A stretch of DNA of 6,172 bases from Dehalococcoidia bacterium (lineage in GTDB: Bacteria; Chloroflexota; Dehalococcoidia; JAENJB01): contig JAENJB010000165.1 of assembly GCA_016844565.1 (NCBI GenBank), positions 1 to 6,172 of the forward strand, written 5' to 3'. A program made the translations under genes and the position numbers. The notes under the pieces were generated by a model that worked only from the letters and a program-made list of their open reading frames with translations, did no database searches and was not told the DNA's origin. Positions 1 to 4,345 of this stretch are shown here, in pieces. The stretch's first letter is position 1. Each line of letters starts with the position of its first letter.

Positions 1-298
1 CATGGGAAAAGCGCCGATGCAACTCCTTCCGCTCTGGTCCCACGAAGCATCCGGTCACTACAATACTGCGGTCGGATCCGGTCTGTTTCAGCCACTTGAG
101 ATTCGCCAGCTTGTTTAGAGTGCGCTCCTCGGCGCTGCGGCGCACCACGCAGGTGTTCAGAACTATGAGGTTGGCCTCCTCGGCCGTGGCAGCCTCGTCA
201 AAGCCAAGACACCTCAAATGGTTGCTCAGGCGCTCGGACTCAGCTTTGTTCATCTGGCAGCCGATGGTCCAGAGAAAAAACGTAGGCGTTGCCGTCAT
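1..298 (-). CDS. miaB: tRNA methylthiotransferase MiaB, N-terminal part (gene runs off the left edge)
   Basis: Reading the minus strand from ATG at 298 gives 99 residues with no stop. Three cysteines sit where the UPF0004 domain of methylthiotransferases binds its second [4Fe-4S] cluster: C14 in TIGCQMN, C50 in LNTCVVR and C84 in VTGCF, spaced as in MiaB. The GCQMN form favours MiaB (adds 2-methylthio to i6A37 of tRNAs reading UNN codons) over MtaB, which usually has GCKVN. The radical-SAM CxxxCxxC and TRAM domains lie beyond the window, so the assignment rests on the N-terminal domain only. An in-frame TGA lies just upstream and no other start codon follows it, so ATG 298 is the start; its Shine-Dalgarno (GAGGA, plus-strand 317-321) is 18 nt away and weak. 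It lies about 90 nt downstream of tRNA-Ser on the same strand and could be reached by read-through. Confidence 0.9.
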   Translation of the reverse strand, partial: MTATPTFFLWTIGCQMNKAESERLSNHLRCLGFDEAATAEEANLIVLNTCVVRRSAEERTLNKLANLKWLKQTGSDRSIVVTGCFVGPERKELHRRFSH

Positions 299-355
299 CG
301 TCGAATTAGAAGATGGTCCTCAGATAGTAAGCTGGAGTGAGACCTGTCTGTTTCT

Positions 356-390
356 CCAGAGGCTTCCCTGCAATGTCGGAAGGTCTCTGG
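356..390 (-). other. imperfect hairpin at the tRNA 3' end
   Basis: CCAGAG (356-361) pairs with CTCTGG (385-390); after a small internal bulge CTTCC (363-367) pairs with GGAAG (378-382), leaving a 10-nt loop. In minus-strand RNA this hairpin begins with the tRNA's own CCA end, so it would compete with, or form before, 3' processing. No T-run follows on the minus strand, so it is not a typical intrinsic terminator. It may be a trailer structure or chance. Confidence 0.3.
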
Positions 391-479
391 CGGAGGGAAT
401 GGGATTCGAACCCATGACCCCGGTTACCCAGGGCAACCGCTTAGCAGGCGGCCGCACTAGACCACTATGCGATCCCTCC
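388..479 (-). tRNA. tRNA-Ser (anticodon GCU)
   Basis: On the minus strand the 7-bp acceptor stem pairs GGAGGGA (479-473) with TCCCTCC, followed by discriminator G and an encoded CCA (390-388). The T-arm has the TTCGAAT loop closed by ATGGG/CCCAT. The anticodon loop is CTGCTAA (plus-strand 441-447), giving anticodon GCU at 443-445, which reads the serine codons AGC and AGU. The long variable arm expected of a class II serine tRNA is present (about 424-438). Position 37 is A, as in tRNAs carrying t6A. The total is 92 nt including CCA. It is transcribed toward miaB and away from ybeY. Confidence 0.96.
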
Positions 480-500
480 CAACGGATTTCAAGCCTTTTC

Positions 501-529
501 AATATAGCACACAGCTTGGTTTCCTTCAA
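501..529 (-). promoter_or_regulatory. probable sigma70-type promoter of tRNA-Ser
   Basis: Read on the minus strand: -35 TTGAAG (529-524), 17-nt spacer, -10 TATATT (506-501). Transcription would start near 494, about 15 nt before the mature tRNA 5' end. The spacing is ideal; hexamers match the consensus at 4/6 and 5/6. Assigned by motif only. Confidence 0.55.
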
Positions 530-559
530 ACAATTCCTTCAGTAGAGCGCTTAGCAGTC

Positions 560-638
560 CGTTCGCCCAGAGCTTGTCGAAGGGCGAACGCAGCGTTCTA
601 TGGTGTACCATTGTGATTCGACAGGCTCACCACGAACG
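560..638. repeat. REP-like palindromic repeat, two inverted copies (REPIN-like)
   Basis: Copy 1 (560-590) is a perfect 9-bp stem, CGTTCGCCC with GGGCGAACG, around a 13-nt loop containing GAGCTTGTCGAA. Copy 2 (613-638) is inverted: read on the minus strand it has GTTCG, then GAGCCTGTCGAA (637-617). The two 21-nt cores match at 16 of 21 positions in opposite orientation with about 35 nt between them. The CTTGTCGAAGGGCGAAC-type palindrome is a common dispersed intergenic repeat in several bacterial groups. Its place between divergent transcription units (tRNA to the left, ybeY to the right) is typical for such elements. No transposase is present here. Confidence 0.65.
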
Positions 639-686
639 GCACCAACCTCATCCCACGGCGGTTGATAACAACCTCTTCAGGTCTTA

Positions 687-715
687 TTGTCAAGGCCGTA
701 GCTTGGTGCTATTAT
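687..715 (+). promoter_or_regulatory. probable sigma70-type promoter of ybeY, overlapping its first ATG
   Basis: TTGTCA (687-692), 17-nt spacer, TATTAT (710-715), each one mismatch from consensus. The -10 overlaps the ATG at 714, so a transcript would start near 722, downstream of that ATG. If the promoter is used, translation would have to begin at ATG 729 on an almost leaderless mRNA. There is no good Shine-Dalgarno before either ATG. Confidence 0.5.
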
Positions 716-1226
716 GACATCGATTGAAATGGTCAGGTCGGGTCAAGTCAGCGTTCAGGTCGACAAGTCCTTCCGCAGCCTGGTGGACAAGGTATGGCTC
801 GGGAGGGTAGCCCGGACAGTGCTGACTGTTGAGCAGACCGGACCAGGTGTGGAGTTGAGCCTGACAGTGTCGGGCGATCGGGTGGTCCATTCCCTTAATC
901 GTGACTACCGCGGAAAAGACGCCACCACCGATGTTCTTTCGTTTGCGCTGACAGCGCAAAAGGGGAGAGTCAAATTCGTCCTCCCTCCTGATGGCCTCCG
1001 TCACCTTGGGGAGGTGGTGGTGTCATATCCGCAAGCAGCCCGGCAGGCACGCGAAAGGAGCCACTCCGTCGAACACGAGCTGGCTATTCTGGTCGTCCAC
1101 GGGATACTCCATCTGCTGGGCTACGACCATGAGGGACCGGTAACGGACATGAGGGATAAGGAGCAGGCCATTCTCAACTCCATAGCCTACCCGTCTATGC
1201 CATCCTTGACAGAAGATCTAAAGTAG
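714..1226 (+). CDS. ybeY: endoribonuclease YbeY / rRNA maturation factor
   Basis: The protein is 170 residues, within the usual YbeY range. The family's zinc site is intact: HGILHLLGYDH at 129-139, with the three metal-binding histidines H129, H133 and H139. The conserved LNRDYRGKDATTDVLSFA block is at 61-78, including the Arg (R66) next to the active site, and LGEVVVS at 98-104 is the conserved central strand. YbeY is a cytoplasmic metal-dependent RNase needed for 16S rRNA 3'-end maturation and ribosome quality control. Start choice is uncertain: ATG 714 is the first, but a promoter -10 box overlaps it, and ATG 729 (residue 6) is an equally good start by family length. The stop codon lies inside the promoter of the following fur-family gene, so that gene can be expressed independently. 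Confidence 0.95.
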   Translation: MTSIEMVRSGQVSVQVDKSFRSLVDKVWLGRVARTVLTVEQTGPGVELSLTVSGDRVVHSLNRDYRGKDATTDVLSFALTAQKGRVKFVLPPDGLRHLGEVVVSYPQAARQARERSHSVEHELAILVVHGILHLLGYDHEGPVTDMRDKEQAILNSIAYPSMPSLTEDLK

Positions 1227-1233
1227 CTATAAT
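1206..1233 (+). promoter_or_regulatory. strong sigma70-type promoter of the perR-like gene
   Basis: TTGACA (1206-1211), 16-nt spacer, TATAAT (1228-1233): both hexamers match the consensus perfectly. The predicted start is near 1240, giving a leader of about 23 nt before ATG 1263. The -35 lies inside the last codons of ybeY. Confidence 0.75.
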
Positions 1234-1250
1234 TAGGAACCATTATTAGC
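1226..1250. promoter_or_regulatory. candidate Fur/PerR-family operator over the -10 region
   Basis: An AT-rich imperfect inverted repeat, GCTATAATT (1226-1234) against ATTATTAGC (1242-1250), includes ATAAT/ATTAT half-sites 8 nt apart. It covers the TATAAT box and the predicted transcription start. Fur-family boxes are built from ATAAT/ATTAT half-sites, and autoregulation is common, so this position fits a repressor site. The half-site spacing does not fit the classical 7-1-7 PerR box, so the call is tentative. Confidence 0.35.
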
Positions 1251-1262
1251 ACGGGGCTAGAG

Positions 1263-1679
1263 ATGCAAAGTCGGAAATCCAAACAGAGGGAATTGGTGCT
1301 CAAGGTGCTAACCGGGACCAGGAGCCATCCTGATGCCGAGTGGCTTTATGAGCAGGCACGAAAAGAGATGCCTGGTATCAGCTTGGGAACGGTTTACCGG
1401 AATCTCCGGCTTCTGAAAGCCCGGGGCGAGATACAGGAGATTCTTTCCGGGACGAGTGGGAGTCGTTATGATGCGACGGTGGACAACCACTACCATCTGC
1501 GTTGCCTGTCGTGTGGCAGCGTTCACGACATCGACGTGCCAGTGCGAGAGGATATCAATGCTGAGGTGGAGCATGCCACAGGGTTTTCCATCTCGCATCA
1601 CCATCTGGAGTTCCATGGGCTCTGCCCATCTTGCCGCCCGGGCACCCCTCTGAGCCAGAGCATCAACCTGCAAGGGTAG
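1263..1679 (+). CDS. PerR-type Fur-family transcriptional regulator
   Basis: The protein has 138 residues. The winged-helix domain covers about 1-70, with the recognition region at GISLGTVYRNLRLL (38-51). The dimerisation and metal domain follows. Two CxxC pairs (C81/C84 and C121/C124) make the structural zinc site. The regulatory-metal residues align at a constant offset of 15 with Bacillus subtilis PerR: H22 (H37), D70 (D85), H76 and H78 (H91, H93) and D89 (D104). All five residues are present, including both histidines oxidised by peroxide in PerR, so a peroxide sensor is more likely than an iron- or zinc-responsive Fur or Zur. The N-terminus is about 15 residues shorter than in PerR, and an in-frame stop upstream rules out an extended start. 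It heads a run of redox genes and probably represses them and itself. Confidence 0.85.
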   Translation: MQSRKSKQRELVLKVLTGTRSHPDAEWLYEQARKEMPGISLGTVYRNLRLLKARGEIQEILSGTSGSRYDATVDNHYHLRCLSCGSVHDIDVPVREDINAEVEHATGFSISHHHLEFHGLCPSCRPGTPLSQSINLQG

Positions 1680-1715
1680 TCCGCGCACAGAGAATATCCT
1701 GGAGGAGGATTGAAA

Positions 1716-1892
1716 TTGGCGAAGATAACAGTCATGCTGGACGATAAAGAGATGTACGAGCTCGACCGCATCCTGATTGATGAGGACCAGGGAGACGCAT
1801 TTGAATTCTTGAGGAGCATCAAGAAGAAGGTGAAGGCTGCCCAAGACCGGACATGTGGCATTACCAGCGAGAAGGCCAGCGCTACCGACTAG
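1716..1892 (+). CDS. small protein of unknown function (58 aa)
   Basis: I do not recognise this gene. A very strong Shine-Dalgarno (GGAGGAGG, 1701-1708) sits 7 nt before TTG 1716; an in-frame TTG at 1710 is too close to it. The product begins with a likely beta strand (AKITVMLDD), then a helix with hydrophobic residues (EMYELDRILID), then a second basic helix (FEFLRSIKKKVKAA), and ends in a polar tail with a single Cys. The opening resembles the strand-helix start of ribbon-helix-helix DNA-binding proteins, but the second helix lacks a clear family motif. It lies 36 nt after the PerR-like gene and 22 nt before the glutaredoxin-like gene, so it is probably in the same operon. Confidence 0.7.
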   Translation: MAKITVMLDDKEMYELDRILIDEDQGDAFEFLRSIKKKVKAAQDRTCGITSEKASATD

Positions 1893-1914
1893 CAACCATG
1901 AGAGGAGACTGAAG

Positions 1915-2160
1915 ATGGCAGCCAAGCAAGTTAAGGTTTACTCGACACCCACCTGCCCCTGGTGTCTGAAGACGAAGAAATTCCTAGGCGACAATAAGGT
2001 GGCATTTGAGAACTTCGATGTCGCCTCGGACAAGCAGGCCCGTGAGGAAATGGTGAAGAAGTCAGGGCAATTGGTGGTCCCCCAGGTCGAAATTGATGGC
2101 GATCTCAAGATAGGCTACGACGAGGGCTGGCTCAGGCAGAAGCTCGACTTGACCAGCTAG
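1915..2160 (+). CDS. glutaredoxin-like protein with CPWC active site
   Basis: This is an 81-residue single thioredoxin-fold protein. The redox motif CPWC is at 14-17 after VYSTPT, the cis-proline of the fold is P56 in VVPQVEI, and IGYDE (67-71) closes the usual glutathione- or substrate-facing side. It resembles the NrdH/YruB-type glutaredoxin-like proteins, which are often reduced by a thioredoxin reductase rather than by glutathione. The ATG at 1915 follows AGGAG (1903-1907) by 7 nt; an in-frame ATG at 1855 lies inside the previous gene without such a site and is rejected. A thioredoxin reductase gene starts 58 nt downstream, suggesting an electron-transfer pair. CPWC is unlike the commoner CPYC of classical glutaredoxins. 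Confidence 0.9.
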   Translation: MAAKQVKVYSTPTCPWCLKTKKFLGDNKVAFENFDVASDKQAREEMVKKSGQLVVPQVEIDGDLKIGYDEGWLRQKLDLTS

Positions 2161-2218
2161 CCAGCATTCCGCCTGCTCAAAGCTCTCTCCCCATCAGTCG
2201 CATGCAACGGAGGCGCCC

Positions 2219-3133
2219 ATGTACGAGGCAATCATAGTCGGTGGTGGGCCTGCGGGCATGGCAGCTGCCGTCTACGCTGCTCGGAAGATGTTAAAGAGCC
2301 TGCTGATTACCAAGGACATCGGAGGACAGGTCAACCAGACGGCGGCGGTAGAGAACTACATGGGCTATCAGTTTATCCAGGGCCCGGAACTGATGGCAAA
2401 GTTCGAGGAGCAGATGCGTCGCTTCCCCATAGATATCCAGACCGGCAAGGTCGTGCGAAGTGTCTCGTCCTCTGGCAAAGGGTTCGAGGTGACGACGGAC
2501 CAGGGTGATGTTTACCATGGAAAGGCTGTAATTATTGCCACAGGAAAGCGTTCACGTCAGCTAAATGTCCCTGGGGAAAAAGCACTGGTGGGCCGTGGGG
2601 TGACCTATTGCGCTATCTGTGATGGCCCTTTGTTCCAGCAGATGACGGTAGCCGTGATTGGGGGTGGGAACTCCGCTCTTGAGGCGGTGAACGATGTTAT
2701 CAAATACGCTGAGCAGGTCTACTTGGTCTCCCTCACACCGCTGACCGCCGATAGTATCCTCATCGAGAAGGCGAGGAACGCGCCCAATCTCACCGTGCTC
2801 ACAGAATACCAGACGCTGGAAATCATAGGCGCGGACAGGGTCCAGGGGATCAAGGTAAAGTCGCTGAAGACGCAAGAGGCCAAGGTACTGGCGGTCCAGG
2901 GAGTTTTCGTTGAAATCGGTCTGGTGCCCAACTCTGATCTGGTGAGAGGATTGGCGCCCCTCAACGAAGCGGGTGAGGTAGTAGTCAACTGTGCGAATGA
3001 GACGGGTGTGCCCGGCCTCTATGCAGCCGGTGACGTGACCGCGGTACCTGAGAAGCAGATAGTTGTAGCTGCCGGCGAGGGCTCCAAAGCCCTGCTGCAG
3101 GCCGACCGCTATCTTCAGAGGCTTCGCTCGTAG
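2219..3133 (+). CDS. trxB: thioredoxin reductase, AhpF-like flavoprotein
   Basis: The protein has 304 residues, the length of low-molecular-weight thioredoxin reductases. The FAD-binding GGGPAG is at 8-13, the redox-active CAIC at 131-134 (in TYCAICDGPLF), the nicotinamide-nucleotide motif IGGGNSALEA at 147-156, and the second FAD motif AAGDVT at 269-274. The HRRxxxR element that binds the NADPH phosphate in typical TrxB is absent; the region reads VSLTPLTADSILIEK, close to the C-terminal domain of AhpF, which prefers NADH. Other stretches (VGRGVTYC, FVEIGLVPNS, KQIVVAAGEG) also look AhpF-like. The N-terminal double thioredoxin-fold domain of AhpF is missing here, and the glutaredoxin-like gene just upstream could supply that function. 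The start ATG has GGAGG (2209-2213) 5 nt upstream. It is probably in the PerR-led operon. Confidence 0.92.
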   Translation: MYEAIIVGGGPAGMAAAVYAARKMLKSLLITKDIGGQVNQTAAVENYMGYQFIQGPELMAKFEEQMRRFPIDIQTGKVVRSVSSSGKGFEVTTDQGDVYHGKAVIIATGKRSRQLNVPGEKALVGRGVTYCAICDGPLFQQMTVAVIGGGNSALEAVNDVIKYAEQVYLVSLTPLTADSILIEKARNAPNLTVLTEYQTLEIIGADRVQGIKVKSLKTQEAKVLAVQGVFVEIGLVPNSDLVRGLAPLNEAGEVVVNCANETGVPGLYAAGDVTAVPEKQIVVAAGEGSKALLQADRYLQRLRS

Positions 3134-3182
3134 GGCGGCGCTTTCAGCATGCCATAACGCTAGAGGAAGGAACCTGACAGTC

Positions 3183-3585
3183 ATGGGAATATTCTTTTCC
3201 GGTAGCGAGCTGGTCAACATAGCAGTTGAGATTGAGAAGAACGGCCTGGCTTTCTACTCTGCACTGGCGCAGAGAGTGACCACGGTCCGGTAAACAACCT
3301 CTCGACGTTCTTTCTGAGGACTATGATGCCTATCTCAAGGCCCTGGTTAACAGCATCATCTTCACCGGTGTGAAAGGCGCTGTCGCGAAAGCAGCACAGT
3401 CGAGGGATGAGGCTGAGGCTCTGGAGATCGGCATCAAGGCCGAGAAGGACTCCATTCTCTTCTACCAAGAGATGCGGGAGTTGGTGCGTCGCAGAGACCG
3501 TGATACGGTGGCTGAGATAATCAACGAGGAGCGCTCTCACCTGTCGCGTCTGACCGGTCTCCGCAAGGGGTTGGCCAGGACTTGA
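3183..3585 (+). pseudogene. rubrerythrin-family (ferritin-like diiron) gene, internally deleted and frameshifted
   Basis: ATG 3183 (after GAGGAAGG at 3163-3170) opens a normal rubrerythrin first helix with the iron ligand and its partner in the ExxxxxxY arrangement (E18, Y25). The frame then ends at TAA 3291 after 36 residues. The family sequence resumes in another frame from about 3289 (GKQPLDVLSEDYDAYLKAL) and runs to TGA 3585, with helix 3 (AEKDSILFY) and helix 4 (EERSH). Helix 2, which carries the first ExxH ligand pair, is absent: about 30 codons are missing compared with the usual length of about 160. A single base error cannot explain this, so it is a deletion plus frameshift. No convincing start exists for the second half alone (a GTG at 3370 would omit half the fold). 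The intact gene would have removed peroxide, fitting the operon. Confidence 0.8.
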
Positions 3586-3640
3586 AGATGCTCCGCCACT
3601 TCAGGGAGACTCGTTCCTCGGATTCAGCCAGGGGACGATG

Positions 3641-4228
3641 ATGGGCGAGCCGGTTCGTGTACTGGGCATAGCCGGCAGTCCGCGCCGCTCCGGCAACACC
3701 GAGGTGCTGCTCGACGAGGCTCTCCGGGGTGCGTCTTCCGAGGGAGCCCTTGTTAAGACCCTTGTTCTTTGTAATTTGAACATTGCACCGTGTCGTCACT
3801 GCGGCGGTTGTGATGAGACGGGTGTCTGCATAGTTGACGATGATATGCAGATGGTGCATAATGAGCTTCGGTCGACTGACCATCTTATTCTGGCCTCGCC
3901 CATCTTCTTCATGGGTGTGACTGCTCAAACAAAAGCGATGATTGACCGGTGCCAGGCATTATGGGTTATGAAGTACTGTCTCAAGCTTCCGGTGGCTGCC
4001 AACCGTGGGAGGGAGCGTCGGGGGCTTTTCATTTCTGTGGGTGGACGTGGTGAGGCCACCCTTTTCGAGGGAGCCATAGCCACAGTAAAGAGCTTCCTTG
4101 CCACCATAGACATGAAATATGCCGGGCAATTGCTTTATCCGAGAGTGGACGAGACGGGAGCCATTCGCAACCATCCATCCGCCTTGAAAGATGCCTTCTC
4201 CGCTGGCCGGAAGCTGGCACAGGGTTAG
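3641..4228 (+). CDS. iron-sulfur flavoprotein (Isf-like), NADPH-dependent FMN reductase family
   Basis: A flavodoxin-like protein of about 195 residues. GIAGSPRRSGNTE near the N-terminus is the FMN-phosphate loop, and ASPIFFMGVTAQTKAMIDRC is the second conserved FMN-binding block. Between them is CRHCGGCDETGVC. Its cysteine spacing (Cx2Cx2Cx5C) is the same as that of the [4Fe-4S] cluster in the archaeal protein Isf, which passes electrons and can reduce oxygen and peroxide. Two ATGs lie in tandem; the second (3641) is 6 nt after AGGGG (3630-3634) and is preferred over 3638. It follows the broken rubrerythrin gene by 55 nt on the same strand, consistent with an oxidative-stress role, though the electron partner is unknown. 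No terminator with a T-run follows. Confidence 0.87.
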   Translation: MGEPVRVLGIAGSPRRSGNTEVLLDEALRGASSEGALVKTLVLCNLNIAPCRHCGGCDETGVCIVDDDMQMVHNELRSTDHLILASPIFFMGVTAQTKAMIDRCQALWVMKYCLKLPVAANRGRERRGLFISVGGRGEATLFEGAIATVKSFLATIDMKYAGQLLYPRVDETGAIRNHPSALKDAFSAGRKLAQG

Positions 4229-4241
4229 GTCCGGACCGCAC

Positions 4242-4261
4242 ACTATGACAGAAATCATAGT
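4242..4261. promoter_or_regulatory. perfect inverted repeat, candidate operator upstream of the iscS-like gene
   Basis: ACTATGA (4242-4248) and TCATAGT (4255-4261) are exact reverse complements separated by CAGAAA. The right arm overlaps the expected -35 position for the TATAAT box at 4281. The site does not match the known IscR type 1 or type 2 consensus. A weak terminator for the upstream flavoprotein gene is the alternative, but only scattered Ts follow it. Confidence 0.4.
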
Positions 4262-4286
4262 TCTCTGCGAATTCTTGGTTTATAAT
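4258..4286 (+). promoter_or_regulatory. possible promoter of the iscS-like operon
   Basis: A perfect TATAAT box (4281-4286) lies in the 117-nt gap before the gene. The -35 at the ideal 17-nt distance (TAGTTC, 4258-4263) is poor, which would suit an activator- or repressor-controlled promoter. The predicted start is near 4293, just before the leader hairpin. Confidence 0.45.
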
Positions 4287-4304
4287 CGAAGAGTTAGTTT
4301 ACTA

Positions 4305-4327
4305 GGGGCGTCTCGCACAGACGCCCC
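4305..4327 (+). other. 9-bp leader hairpin before the iscS-like gene
   Basis: GGGGCGTCT (4305-4313) pairs perfectly with AGACGCCCC (4319-4327) around the loop CGCAC. It is very stable for its size. No U-run follows (CTCCATCAGG), so it is not a standard intrinsic terminator. It ends 18 nt before the ATG at 4346, inside the predicted 5' leader, so it could stabilise the mRNA, affect translation, or act as a terminator or block for read-through from the flavoprotein gene. Confidence 0.55.
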
Positions 4328-4345
4328 CTCCATCAGGTGAAAGGG

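Noticed and set aside
96..545. 149-codon plus-strand open frame at the left end
   Set aside because: It runs antisense through miaB and across the tRNA-Ser gene, so it is not a real coding region.
660..673. GGTTG-ATAA-CAACC small inverted repeat before ybeY
   Set aside because: Five-bp arms are frequent by chance and it matches no known site.
1308..1925. 205-codon open frame on the minus strand opposite perR and grx
   Set aside because: It is the shadow of three well-supported plus-strand genes and its translation shows no recognisable domain.
2561..3220. 219-codon minus-strand open frame opposite the thioredoxin reductase
   Set aside because: It lies antisense to a clearly conserved reductase, has no family motif, and is an expected by-product of codon bias.
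3370..3585. Stand-alone 71-aa gene from GTG 3370
   Set aside because: It is the second half of the broken rubrerythrin; it has no Shine-Dalgarno and would lack half of the four-helix bundle.
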